Assembly: GCA_963920765.1 (NCBI GenBank) | Contig: OY987242.1 | Location: forward strand, 6,784,789-6,848,788 | Reading direction: 5' to 3' | DNA length: 64,000 nucleotides | DNA from: Ulota crispa | Taxonomy: Eukaryota > Streptophyta > Bryopsida > Orthotrichales > Orthotrichaceae | In this document: positions 21,624-33,177 of the stretch, piece after piece | Numbering within the stretch: the first letter of the stretch is position 1 | Layout: each line of letters starts with the position of its first letter | Made by a program: the position numbers and the translations under genes | Notes under the pieces: generated by a model | Seen by the model: only the letters and a program-made list of their open reading frames with translations | Database searches by the model: none | Told to the model about the DNA's origin: nothing

Positions 21624-23195
21624 CCATCCAACCGTTCAGAGAACCGCTCCAACATTCCACCGTGCTTCATCTGGAGAAATAAAAAAAGTTATTTACACCT
21701 CGAACCTTAGCCATTAATCACGCCTCAGCTCCAATTAACCTCCTTTCTCTTTTGTTCAAAGAGTGAACACTTCCACTTGACCGCTCAAATCTCTCTCTAA
21801 AAAAATCAACAAAAGCTCACTCAAATCTGATACGAAGTCACTTACCAAGTAATCTCGAGCAAAGCCGTCATCAGGATCAACATTTCGTGTGATCAGAGCA
21901 GAATGCAGATGAGTCATCAGAATTTCTGTTCCGATACTGAATAAACGCCGCATCAGTCGGAGATAGGTAAGTATCCCTAGCTCCTACTCCACCGTTGCAA
22001 TTTGCGCCTCGTGCTTAACAAGAGCAATCAAAACATTTGCCTCGAGTACTGATCACAGGCGGTCAAGAAAACAGGCAATCAGGTTGTATTGATCAATTCT
22101 ACAAGGATCGTGTACTCTTCATTCAAAAATGATAGAAAAAAATGGAGCGCAGAAGGTGCTGAGTCTGTGAGACCGCATCTGATGGTTGTGCGGAAGAATT
22201 TGACCAAAGTGGTGAGTGCAGCAGATCTGCACAGGACGGCAGTCCAAGCTTCGCAGACATGCTGCTGCATCGCACATGCCAACGTGAGGGATGGCGCCAT
22301 AATTCAGGGTCGGAACCAGGTGACGTGGCTGCCACGGGGCATGGCGCGGTCTTATGCATGGGAGGGCCTCAGTCAGCTCTGAGCAGTGTTTTTTTTTCAC
22401 CTACCACATGCCCTCGCAGGAATGGAGAATTTTGAGAGGGAGAGAGGAGCATTGGTCCAATTTCTGACAAGGTGGTCTCATGAGGCCCAAAAAAAAAACA
22501 CAAGCTCTCAATGTCCAACCCAAATTTGTGCAATGCTGAACTTCATTGTAAACAATCTGGCATTATAAATTCAAAAATAACATTTAGAAGAGTTAACTGT
22601 TAATATTGCACAAGGCTTAAGGTCAGCAAATGTACAAAAAATTTGGTACGTTTTCATTGCACAGATCAAAATATTATAACGATCAAAGATAATAAACTGT
22701 CAAATATGGAAAGGCTAGATTTGGGGCGCTAGGACACTCACAATTTTTAAAAAAATCACTATTGTTTACACCACTAGGATTGAAAGATCTCCTTCTAGAG
22801 AAAGATCCACAAATGGGAGTGAAAGATCTTTTAGAGAAAGATTGACCTCATATGACATCTTTAACATCCCAAATGATGAGTGGGAAAAATTGGCGGCTAG
22901 TTCATAGTTAGCAGGTGGAAATGGGAAAAAAACAAGTTGCATTTTGAAATTGTGGGCAAAAAAACTGGTTATATTTTACTAAAAATCCAAATATAGTATA
23001 TTACTATGTGAGTTTAAAAAAATAGTTGACACAATCCAACCTAAAAAAACCGGTCAAATACAGAAAATGCTGGTTTTTAGCTAGTGAAGTCCAAAATAAT
23101 TTCAAAACACTCAATCCTTCCCCTCGTAAGGGATGTCAAATTTGGAATAGTGATTTGTCACTTATGTTATAGAGTAATTTTATAAAATTGTGACA
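21624..23195. other. Intergenic DNA, no gene seen
   Basis: The 5' flank of the minus-strand gene, then AT-rich sequence. Open frames around 22080-22400 overlap on both strands in a moderately GC-rich stretch but show no coherent protein. 22700-23190 is AT-rich and unremarkable. Confidence 0.5.
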
Positions 23196-23199
23196 TTAA

Positions 23200-23424
23200 C
23201 CCTTGAACAATTGAGCAACCCTTTGCGACCAATACAATACAGTACAATACAGAGTATTTTTCTTGTATTTGGAATGAATCCACACCTTTATTACATTTGA
23301 GATCAACAAAGAAGTTAGAATAAAGATCAATGCTGTTCTAGTGAGGTAATCAAGATCCCAAGTTAAAACTTTTTGTTGGTAGCAAATGCCACTTATACAG
23401 CAGCGTAGCTTGGTTGTTCAAGGG
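23200..23424 (-). mobile_element. TTAA-flanked MITE (family I), copy 1
   Basis: Exact TTAA at 23196-23199 and 23425-23428, with perfect end repeats CCCTTGAACAA / TTGTTCAAGGG. The interior matches, in inverse, 23429-23640 and part of 46572-46814. A clean example of TTAA target duplication. Confidence 0.8.
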
Positions 23425-23428
23425 TTAA

Positions 23429-23640
23429 CCCTTAAACGTCCATAGGGCATAATATATACGCTAACGTATAATTGTCATTTGCTACCAATAAGAAATTTCA
23501 ATTTGGGATCTCAAATAGCTCACTAGAACCGCATTGATCTATTCTCCAACTTCTTTGTTGGTCTCAAATGTAGTAGAGTTGTGGATCCATTCCAAATACA
23601 AGAAAAATACCCCATATTGTACTGGTATGAGCACCGCGCT
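23429..23640 (+). mobile_element. Family I element, copy 2, head-to-head with copy 1
   Basis: Starts CCCTTAAACGTCC directly after the shared TTAA at 23425-23428 and repeats the interior of copy 1 in the opposite direction. The right boundary is unclear; a possible end CTTAGGGG + TTAA lies at about 24010-24020, which would place the GC-rich patch inside it. Confidence 0.55.
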
Positions 23641-23905
23641 CAAACTTTTAGGTCATCTTCACCGTGCTTGCCAGCCTGCATCCGGAGCTCTGTCTTGGCG
23701 GGATGAGGAGATAGGTAGCCCCCATCCAGCGCCAGCAATGCCGGGTTGGAGGTGCAGCCAAGAGGGTTTGCTGCCTTAACTCCACCAAATTCTTCTTGGA
23801 TGACGGCCTCATACTAAAAATGCCGGACTGACTTGCTAATGTGATTTCGACATGTGTTCCATTCAAAGAGGAGCTCTAGAATTTAGTTTGACAAGATTTA
23901 GCTAC

Positions 23906-24009
23906 GGCCCGGGTGGGCTTCGGGAGCCTCCCGCCGCCCCGCTGTGCCTCCCCGCCCGGCTGCCTGGCGGGTTGCAACCCCCGGCCTGCCGGCCGGGCTG
24001 GAGATGCTC
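23906..24009. repeat. Extreme GC-rich patch with inverted repeats
   Basis: About 80% G+C in a window that is otherwise AT-rich. It contains inverted GCCCGG/CCGGGC blocks and ends in GGAGATGCTCTTA, whose complement TAAGAGCATCTCC is a common start of plant Harbinger-like MITEs. Possibly one half of such an element. Confidence 0.5.
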
Positions 24010-24188
24010 TTAGGGGTTAAGGAGGGTCGGCTTCATCGTAGAAAGATGGAGCTGAACGTAAAAGATGTCCCTTTCTCTCCTTAACGACGTCTGAACAACC
24101 ACAGTGGTCTTGTTGATGGCGTCGGTTGTGTGGTAACTTAGTTTGATGATATTGGACACAAATTCTCGCAGGAAAGTAGGATTTCGAC

Positions 24189-26560
24189 GTGAGACGTTCC
24201 TCGAGAAGGCTGAACTTCACAAGAAACGGTGGAGTACCTTGCCTTGCGTGCCTAGGGCACCAATTCGAATGCGATTCAAGGGTTTATCGAGGGCACCAAT
24301 TTGAGAGATGTTTACTTGCATTGCAGAATTTATACAAAAGGCTCCTCCCCGAATTTTTGAATTTCATTATTGAATTGGATGCAATCTGGTTTGCGGCAAT
24401 GGTGTCGTTGTATTTGGTTCGAAAGCCTCGTGGCAATGCCGAGGACGCCCGGCGGAGGAGAGACTGGCTGGACAGTATCGGAGTTGTATTGGAAAAGGTG
24501 TTGGGCGCCGAAGCTCGGATGTGGCTCATCACCAGCCTGTCTTCATTAGGGTTTGGATCAAAGAACCTTCACATAAAGGTGAATTACTTTTTGGATCTCT
24601 TCCAGAATACTATGCGGGAAAATTCTCAACGTCGTGGCAAGAGTGCACACGGTAAGAAACTGTGGTTGTAAACCCTAATTTACGCACAACGCTAATGCTA
24701 TGCTTATTCAAGCCTTTTTTGTGAAGTCTGTATTACCCTGAATCTTCATTACAATCCATTCTGTTTCTTATGACGGCTGCTGTTGTCATTGAGATCGTTA
24801 CCAGGCCCTTTGGTGCTTCAATTGACGAGGATGCTGTTCGAAGACAATCCCCGCTGTGCACTGCGGCTGATTGAACACGACATGAGCATATTTGAAAGAC
24901 TGTTTTCAGGTTTCAATCTCCATCTTTCACACTTCGATTTTTGTTACTCCCTCTGTCTCTCTAAAACGCTCCAAATTAGACACATTTCTTGAACCACTAA
25001 AAAGCTCCTTTTTGTTGATTTCAAATGCTGAGAAAGCGTTTGCCATGTTCAATGATCTCATGGGGGCAAGGTAAGCGATTAGAGAGCATTCCTCTCATAG
25101 CAAGCTTGAGCTTGCCCATATGAGGTACCTTTGTTGCTACTAATCTTTAAATCATCAATAATGAGGAGCTAGCAACATGCACAAATATGGTACTTTTTGC
25201 ATGAAATTTGGGTGCCTAAATGGCAACATCATAACTGGAGATTTTGCATACATTTGGTAGATGGTATATCGATTCTAGAATGCATGGCAAAGACTACAAA
25301 CACAGTCAATCCTTTGCAAGGAAGCTTTTTGGATGTTTTTAGAGGGACAGAGGGAGTATATTTTGGAAGCAATGTTTTATAACGATGCAGGACTCGATCC
25401 TCTTTTCTTTTCGTAATTAGGGTTAGTGATTTCGGCTTCCGCGTTTGTGTTCTGTAACAGGGCATCCAAAACGAATTCTGTTCTTTTTCGATAGATTCGC
25501 GGGATTAGGTCAAACCGAGCATCTACTGGGAGCCCGTGCACTCGCTAACTTCGCATTTAGAAACCGTGACCTATGTTGGCACCGGCTCGTATGGGAAGGG
25601 ACGCATGCGCATTCTCCAGCAACAGTGGCGGCAAAGCCACATTACTTCATGGAGCTCGATGTTGTGAACACTGTCCACAACTTTCTGGAAAATGTTCCGG
25701 AGTTTTTGCAGTCGAAAGAGTTCAAAGAGTCTTTGAAGGGTGAGACTATTTGGGACACAGACAAAGCCTTTTTCGCAGAGCAGCTTGCCGATATCTTGGC
25801 AAGGGTACTGGATATGGATACAGAGGATGCGGATAAAACCTGGACAATAGTGCGAGAGTTTCTAAGCCTGGAGGATTTCTCAACATTATGTCAGCATCTT
25901 CTACACCTCGCTAGCGATGAGAAACTGTTGATTTTCGTAAATAATTTGGGATCGAGTTGTATAAAGGAAAACTCGCATACTAGAAGTGAGAAGGCTAGAA
26001 AGACCAACTGGATGGAGGTGATGGTGTATGCTGCTGTGCAGTGGGAGAAGTTGATGGAACCTGCTTTCTGTAATGCATGCATTGGACACGGGCGAAATCT
26101 TTTACGTTTACTACAGGAAGAGGAACACGAAGAAGACGCTGATGCTTTAAAACGGCTCATGAATCAGGGATGTCGAGATGACGAGGGCAAAGAGCATTGG
26201 GCACTGAGAGATGAAATTTTGAAGGTGGATAAACCGGCTGCCTGCAGATACATAGCCTTGGAGGCTTGGGTGCTTTTCTATCAGTTGTCGTCAGAGTCCG
26301 CGGGGGAAGATATGTACGAAGCTTTGCTGGAAGAGAGTGGTATCATCCAGTACCGACATTCGTCCACGAGAGAAAAGGTCAATACAAGAGCGAAGAAGAG
26401 GAGCAAGAGCAGCAGTAAACGTTCTAGGAAAAAAAAGCACAGAAAACGTGACTCCAGTGACGCAGAAGATAGTGACGACGAATTGGTCGGCATGCCCAAG
26501 GAGGAACAGGGCTGGCTACTTTCTATCGACAACTTCAATTCCACATGGACAAAGGTTTGA
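24189..26560 (+). CDS. Uncharacterised nuclear-type protein with basic Lys/Ser tail
   Basis: Three exons: 24189-24651, 24805-24909 and 25461-26560. Both introns have GT-AG ends and consistent phase 1, giving 555 residues if the first ATG is used. In-frame Met71 (24399) is an alternative start and upstream exons are possible. I do not recognise the family. The body is helical-looking and leucine-rich (FIIELDAIWFAAMVSLYLVR; GPLVLQLTRMLFEDNPRC; HYFMELDVVNTVHNFLENVP). The last 90 residues hold a basic run (KKRSKSSSKRSRKKKHRKR) followed by an acidic SSDAEDSDDE patch, typical of a nuclear localisation signal with casein-kinase-like sites. A Stowaway-like MITE occupies intron 2. A chromatin or RNA role would be guesswork. 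Confidence 0.65.
24947..25356. mobile_element. Stowaway-like MITE in intron 2 of the preceding gene
   Basis: 410 bases between TA dinucleotides, ends CTCCCTCTGTC and GACAGAGGGAG, which closely match the established Stowaway terminal consensus (CTCCCTCCGT). The interior includes a short open segment with NAEKAFAMFNDLM, faintly like a pentatricopeptide helix and followed by a GTAAGC donor. Confidence 0.8.
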
Positions 26561-27570
26561 AAGACTTAACGTTTTCACTATTGACCTGTGGAATGAATTT
26601 CGGTGTTACATGCATATCACTTGCTCTGATGGTTTTTGAGCAAAGACGTCATAGGCTTGTAGCAGATCAACCCTTTCTTGGATATTTTCCTCTATATTCC
26701 AAGCTCTTTCATGGTAAGATAAACACAGTGCTGAAAATGGTTAAAAGTTAACTTAACTAGGGTTTTGGGTTTGAATGATTTAACAGGCAGACCTTCCTGA
26801 GGAGTTGACAGGGATCGCTGTGCAAGCATGGTTGGATTGGCTGAGTGAAAAATGGCCATGATTGCAACTCAAATACATTCTCAGAACGCATTTCCCTCTG
26901 AGAGTAGTAAACATTACATGCGTTGGGTTCCTGAAGCAGTTGAGATCTGGCCTTCTCTTGGTTACTGGTGAGCTAGTGATCACCCTTTCATATGCATTTG
27001 ATCCACCTGTTTGTTACAGTAGAGAAATGGTCCTGGTATGAATTTGAGTAGTTATCTGATTTTTGTTTCTCTTGAAGCTCAGCCTTTTCTTTCCAATACA
27101 TGAACGTCAATCTATACAGGTAGTGATTGGACTGTTTTCACCTCTTCCTGCTCACCACTATAAACAGGTCTGCTTAGTGAGTTATCGATTTCATTAGCAG
27201 GCTGACTAACACCGAACCATGATGCAGGGTGATCAGTTAATTATCGTACACTCACGCTGCACAATTCACAAGCGGGATCACCTCAGTGCATGACATGACA
27301 TTTTCTCCTGCGCGTCTTCAAAACTAGTCCAAAAATAAGTTACTTCCAGAGAAAGTCTTACACACAAACTCTACCACCTGAGTAGGGTGAGTTGTCTGCT
27401 TCATGTGAAAGCCTACCGTGATGTAGACACTGCGATATTTTGTAAGTAGATACTAGAGTACCAGCGCAATGAGTACATGATATGAGAGAGTCTCTTTGAT
27501 CCTTTTCAAAAAAGGCACAGAAAGTCAACTTCTGGCAAAGAGTGAAAGGCACACAGGAAATAACGTACAC
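26561..27570. other. 3' flank and intergenic DNA, no gene seen
   Basis: Probable 3' UTR, then unremarkable sequence with no frame longer than about 75 codons. Confidence 0.5.
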
Positions 27571-27864
27571 TGAATATTGCATTTAGGTTGCCTTCACAAT
27601 TAGGTTGCCTTACCCCGGTGAGTTACCTCATGACTCATCACTTGGTCACTTGGAAGCCTATGCAACTCACTAAATATTTAGATTTTACATGATTTATGAC
27701 TTGGAAGTTCCTAGTTTGTCTTTTTCAGCTTCATTGTTGTTGATAGGCCCTCTAAAAATGTTTTGTTATAGCAATTTTTGATGAAAATATTGTAGCAATG
27801 GTAAATATTTAAATAGTGTGAAATGTCGAGAAATTAGTGTGGGGCAACCTAAACGCAATATTCA
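27571..27864. mobile_element. Foldback MITE, 294 bases
   Basis: Ends TGAATATTGCATTTAGGTTG and AACCTAAACGCAATATTCA are inverted repeats. A second GGTTGCC copy lies inside the left arm. One copy in the window. Confidence 0.6.
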
Positions 27865-28108
27865 CATATTCAGTGTAGGTTCCCAGCTCCAAATTATGGG
27901 GGTCACTCTTTGTAGCAACAAAAACCACTTGTGGCTTGCTTTGTGGCAACATGATATTTTATTGCATTTCTAAAACTGAGTGAAAGACTTCATCTAGCTA
28001 CTATTGTCAACTCAGTCATCAATTTGTGGTGTTTTTGTCATTCTAGTGCGAGAATTATCAATTTCTGAGCAAAATGTGGCGTTCCCTAGTTTGCTAGCGG
28101 ACTCTCCC

Positions 28109-28179
28109 GCACCAGTGGTTTAGTGGTAGAATAGTACCCTGCCACGACACAGACTCGGGTTCAATTCTTGGTTGGTGCA
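28109..28179 (+). tRNA. tRNA-Gly (GCC), degenerate, probably a pseudogene
   Basis: A 71-base cloverleaf: acceptor GCACCAG pairs with TTGGTGC (one G-T), the D arm GTTTAGTGGTAGAAT is intact, anticodon GCC lies in CTGCCAC, and the T arm TCGGG/CTTGG pairs with three G-T wobbles. The anticodon stem GTACC/GACAC has two mismatches. Most differences from the usual plant tRNA-Gly(GCC) are C-to-T or G-to-A, as expected from methylation decay. Box A and box B are still recognisable and a T-run follows, so transcription is possible but function is doubtful. Confidence 0.65.
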
Positions 28180-28184
28180 AAACC

Positions 28185-28193
28185 TTTTTTTTT
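28185..28193 (+). terminator. Pol III terminator after tRNA-Gly
   Basis: A run of nine T starting five bases after the tRNA discriminator base. Confidence 0.55.
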
Positions 28194-28242
28194 CAGGTTT
28201 TAACAATGCATATTTATTTGTTGAGACTATCTCTTTGGTCCC

Positions 28243-28533
28243 AATAATTATATGGGAATTGAATATGTGCACACCGGGGGTTGATATTTGCACATTTTGG
28301 GACCCCCTGGGAGGTAAATTATAGCATTATAGCATTCTATCATTAAAAATCTGAATCTGAGAATTTTAAATTCAGATATGGAATTAGAGACCATGATTTA
28401 CTGTAGAACCATAGAAAGGGTTGCAACTGAACAACACCCAATGAAAAAGCTTATCTTTTTTACAAACAAACGCTAAGCTTTGTGCAAATATCAACCCCGG
28501 TGTGCACATACTGTACCAATTCCCATAATTATT
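28243..28533. mobile_element. MITE with about 50-base inverted ends, upstream of the desaturase
   Basis: About 290 bases. The arms AATAATTATATGGGAATT and AATTCCCATAATTATT continue inward through GTGCACACCGGGGGTTGATA and its counterpart. It ends about 170 bases before the probable desaturase leader. Confidence 0.7.
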
Positions 28534-28702
28534 TACTTAAGTTATTTTCAGGATGGCAGAGCACGGGCCACGGGGGCAGGCGGACATCCCAGAGCAAACA
28601 AAAGGGCTGGAAAGGAAATGAAGGGACGAGAGACACGACGCCACCTGGGAATGCGCACGCATCGACGGGATCGCCGCTCCTTGTGAATTCCGTCCGCTAA
28701 GC

Positions 28703-28711
28703 TTAGGGTTT
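28703..28711 (-). promoter_or_regulatory. Telo-box and pyrimidine-rich leader of the desaturase
   Basis: AAACCCTAA (minus) is a telo-box, frequent near the start of plant housekeeping genes. It is followed by a CT-rich leader (28720-28775). CAG|GTATCG at 28857-28865 and GTGCAG|GTTG at about 30045 would remove a 1.2-kb intron from the 5' UTR; this splice is inferred. Confidence 0.45.
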
Positions 28712-30095
28712 TAGTCACTCCCCCCCCCTTCCCTTCCATACCTTCTCTCCCTTCTCTCTCCCTCTCTCTCTTTAACTGCGAGGCCTCTGTCGGTCTCTCG
28801 CTCACTCCTGCCCCCCGGCATTTCCTTCCCAAGTCTCTGTTCCGTTCTACCCACCTCAGGTATCGTACCATGTCTTCTTTCTTTACAGTCTGCTTCAGCT
28901 GCAGTGTTAGGTTTCCAGCTGCGAGGCATTGCTGATTGATTGATTGCCACTGGAGCTTAATTTGCAAGCAAGCTAGGTTGTTGTTGTTGCTTTTTTGATT
29001 GAAGGGTTGAGTTTACGATGGTTTTTACGCGCCACCCTCGTAATCTCTGCGCTGGGTTTGTTTGGGTTTTGCCGCCGCAGAAGAATCTTGGGGCAGTTAC
29101 AGTCTTGGACTGTGGGCGTCTGTGTCTGATTTCTTCGACTCGACTCGTCTTCTTGGATACTGTGTCTGTCGTCCTTATTGTTGTACGCGCTTTGGTTGTG
29201 TACGAGAGTGAGGTTGAGTGGCACATGACGTTTTAGTGTGTTTACATCGAGAGCGATTGTGGAGCGAGCGAGGATATTGTCGACGTACGTGCGAGTTCTT
29301 TCTTTGATTCTTCGGTGAAAGAGGGTGTGTATTTTTGGGTTTTTTTCTTCTTCTGTGATTTGGTGTTCACTACCGCGTCCAGGAAGCGTTTCTGAATGGG
29401 CTCGTAAGTTCCAAACAAACCTCTTTGATTGAGGCAATGTACAAGAAGCAAGTAGGGAACATAGAGGATTGATTCACGTCACTGGCGAGAACAACAAAGG
29501 TGGTTTTTGTGTCTTTAGTACAAATTCCTTCTGTGCACGTTGTTGATGTGCTGGATTGCTTGCATGCGACTTCAAAGTGTGGTGTGTTCACAGTGGTGGG
29601 GGTATTTGTTTGCTGTCGATGTTGAGTATTTCTTTGCTTTGCTGCATTTGGACGGCGTACGTGTTTTTGGAATTGGGAGGTTATCCGTAGAATTTTACTT
29701 GGGATATGCCGCTGCTACTTATTATACTGTATCCGAGCGAGGAGTCTCCGGAGTTGTTAGGTTTGAATTCCCTTCGGTAGTGGAATCTTCTCGAGGATTG
29801 ATTGAGTCACAGTGGTTGGCACTTGGGTTTTTTGAAGTGGGTGGTGTATCTAATCAAGAAGAAGATTCCGCTAGAGTTGGTGCTAGTGATACTTATATGT
29901 CTCGTCTCGTGCTATCTATCTATTTATGACCGGTGTCCTGTCCGCATCTCTCTGATTGTTTCCGCCTCCAACAACTGTGACTACCAAATCCAAGTAGCTA
30001 CCATCGGGCAGCTTGTATTGAATTCAATGAGGTTGGTAAATGTGCAGGTTGATTCTACTTTAGAAATTAGTGTACTTGTGGACGGGTTTCTAACG

Positions 30096-31859
30096 ATGGC
30101 GGCGATGGCGATGGCGATGGCGATTACTTCACCCGTGGTAGGCATGACGACGACGACGACTGGCGTCGCAAGCCGGAGCCCAAGCAGTGCTGCTGGGTAC
30201 TGTGGAGCGCAATTGAGTTCGAATTCATCCGCTCTAAAAGGACAGAAGGTAAACATGGAATCGAGCGTTGTGATGCGAGCTGAGAAAGTGGGCGGCCTGC
30301 AAGTGGTGATGACTGCGACACTTCCGCCCAACCAATTCAAGTGAGTAGAGCAGCCATTGAGATGTTTATTGACATTTCCGTTGTCCTCCTCAAGGCTCTG
30401 TCGATTTGTTCCAGAGTGCACTAATGTTAACGTTCCGTCTTTAAGCCAAAAACTAAAGCTAAAAGAAAGCGTTGAGGAAATTCTGGTGTACAGATGCTGG
30501 CTACTGACACATGTGGATTGGATTGATCGCATGGCAGGGGAGCCGTTCTAAGCAAGGCACCATTGGAGAAGCACTCGAATGTGATGCATTCTATATCGCC
30601 CGAGAAACTGGAGCTGTTCAAGAGCCTGGAAGGGTGGGCGTCGGAGACCCTGTTGCCGTTCTTGAAGCCAGTGGAGAAGTCGTGGCAGCCGCAGGACTTC
30701 CTGCCGGACCCGGCCGCGGAGGACTTTCTGGAGCAGGTGCGGGAGCTGCGAGAGCGGTCGATGTGCTTGCCGGACGACTACATGGTGTGCCTGGTGGGGG
30801 ACATGATCACGGAGGAGGCGCTGCCGACGTACCAGACGATGCTGAACACGCTGGATGGGAGCCGGGACGAGACGGGCGCCAGCCCCACCCCGTGGGGGGT
30901 GTGGACGCGGGCGTGGACGGCGGAGGAGAACCGGCACGGGGATCTGCTCAACAAGTACCTGTACCTCACGGGGCGGGTGGACATGAGGCAGATCGAGAAG
31001 ACCATCCAGTACCTGATCGGATCCGGCATGGTGAGTGGAGTGGGCTCCTGGGAGTTTGCAGCAAAATGTGTGTCGGGGAAGCAATGATGCGTAGGTGCAG
31101 CAGCATTGCGTAGTGAGGGCAGTGAATGTGATGGGAGGAACTGATAGCAGCAGCATTTGATGATGGGATAGGCACAGCTTTTGTGGTGGTGGCTGGCGGT
31201 TGGGCAGCAGAAATGCGGAGAATGTGAAGTTTTGGGTGGGGAGGGTTGCGGCCGCGGAGGGTTGACAGGGTGTGTGTGGGCGTGGCGTGCAGGACCCCCG
31301 GACGGAGAACAACCCGTATTTGGGATTCGTGTACACATCGTTCCAGGAGAGGGCGACCTTCATCTCGCACGGCAACACGGCGCGGCACGCGAAGGATCAC
31401 GGAGACGCGAAGCTGGCGATGGTGTGCGGGACGATCGCGGCGGACGAGCGGAGGCACGAGAATGCGTACACGAAAATCGTGGAGAAGCTGTTCGAGGTGG
31501 ACCCGGACGGCGCCATGCTGGCGTTCGCGGACATGATGAGGAAGAAGATCGCGATGCCGGCGCATCTCATGTACGACGGGCAGAACGACCACCTCTTCGA
31601 CGACTTCTCGCTCGTGGCGCAGCGCACGGGCGTATACACGGCGCGCGACTACGCGGACATCATGGAGCACCTGGTGAAGCGGTGGGACGTGGCGCACGTG
31701 CGGGGGCTGTCGAGCCAGGGCGAGGCGGCGCAGCAGTACGTGTGCTCGCTGCCGCCTCGCATCCGGAGGCTGGACGAGCGGGCGCAGGCCAAGGTGAAGA
31801 AGGGGCCCAAGACCGGCAAGTTCAGCTGGATCTTCAACCGCGAGGTGGCGCTGCTGTAG
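30096..31859 (+). CDS. SAD: Stearoyl-ACP 9-desaturase, chloroplastic
   Basis: Exons 30096-30340, 30538-31030 and 31293-31859, all GT-AG; 434 residues. It introduces the delta-9 double bond into stearoyl-ACP in the plastid stroma using ferredoxin and O2, making oleoyl-ACP. A serine/alanine-rich transit region occupies about the first 70 residues. The catalytic part begins near [17 protein letters not shown]. Both di-iron motifs are intact (TAEENRHGD and ADERRHENA), as are [31 protein letters not shown] and [10 protein letters not shown]. The C-terminus [12 protein letters not shown] matches the family. The start at 30096 opens the transit peptide; upstream in-frame ATGs lie in probable 5' intron sequence. 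Exons 2-3 are very GC-rich (G/C third positions), unlike their surroundings. Exact acyl-chain preference cannot be read by eye. Confidence 0.97.
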
Positions 31860-33177
31860 AGTGAGTGAGACGGCGACATTGGAGAGGGTCGTGACGAGCG
31901 TAAACGGACGTGACGGACGTGAGGGCTTGACATTTTTTTCACGCCTACCCTGTACATAGGATGTTTTTGATTGATGGTATAAAAGGACAACTGACTCTGT
32001 GGGTGTGCATTGGAAGCCAGCCGATTGTTTGCGAAGCTTGTACGGTAGATCGTTGGCGTTATCATCGTTGAGCATTCTGTGTGTGATTGCTGATTTTATC
32101 ACGAGGGTGCGCTGTTATGTTTCTTTCTTGAGACGTGGTAGTGACAAGCGATGTTGGAGGTGGGCCGTGGATGAAAGAGTTACAGTTTTGTCAGTAGTAG
32201 TTCAGAAGTGTTGGTCAGGAGCATTTGTTTGCTTGCAGTGTGCATGTGTTATTGGAATTAGTGGCTCGTTGACGATTCGTGAGGTTGCTGTGATCTGGAG
32301 CAGTGTAGTGTAGTCAACAGTTGAGCTGAGAATTGTTAAATGATAGGGTGGGATTCTGGATTAACTGTGTAATACGCATTGGGAGAGTTTTTTTCACCCG
32401 CCATAACACTGACTGTGGATTTATCGACGGTGCCCGAGTCAAAAGGTCTTTTTTTTCGTTTGATTGTTATTAACCTTAGGTGGTCGTTGAGGATATTGTT
32501 TTACGTCGAGTCCTTTCGATATAGAAGGGAGGATGGTATGCATTTGCCTTTTCTCTTGGTCAGTGGTGGGAGGTTTGTCCATCCTATCAGTTATATAAAC
32601 ATTGGAAAGAAGGGAAGGTAGACGGCAAGTATGGACCTACCCTTGATTTGGCAGTACAGTTGAGGTAGAAAAATGTAAACTGAAATCGACGTGAGAAACA
32701 AGCTTGTGCATTCTTCCAAAACTAAGAACAGTTGTGGACAGGTTGTTTTGGAGTGCCATCTTTGAAGTGTTGATCTTCTCATAGAACTTAATTTTATTGT
32801 GGATTTTTGCCGAAGGTTCCTTTTGATGACCTTGCAACATTGAATTAGAAGTTTTTAAATTAATATTGAAAATAGGGATCTTCGGAGGTTGATTCATGTT
32901 GTTTATTCTAGTAATTGTCTTTCTCTTCTTCATTCGCTTCAAGTCTTATTTGTGTTTGATTGTTTTTTAAATCTAAAATATAAATGCCTTCAAAGTTCGA
33001 GATATATAGATGGCTAAATCTAAGATGTTTGCTCAAGCAGCTCCATTGATGTACAAAATGAGACTTATGTGAGAAACAGCAGAGAAGGTATAGAATTAGA
33101 CAAACTTTAATGAGTATATATTTGCTACTTGAATTTAGTAAGGTTGGCGTTAAAAAGCACGCCCGTTATAATTACAA
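31860..33177. other. 3' UTR and intergenic DNA
   Basis: The first several hundred bases are GT-rich, as in a plant 3' UTR, followed by AT-rich DNA. No gene or repeat family recognised. Confidence 0.5.

Noticed and set aside
22089..22400. Overlapping frames on both strands near 22.1-22.4 kb
   Set aside because: Several frames are open at once, none with a coherent protein pattern or splice sites.
28548..28967. 139-codon minus-strand frame
   Set aside because: Antisense of the pyrimidine-rich leader; low-complexity Arg/Glu composition.
29540..29929. 129-codon frame upstream of the desaturase
   Set aside because: Lies in the probable 5' UTR intron; no family resemblance and no splice logic linking it to the gene.
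30966..32102. 378-codon minus-strand frame
   Set aside because: Shadow of the GC-rich desaturase exons 2-3; Arg/His-rich with no family resemblance, while the plus strand is an unmistakable desaturase.
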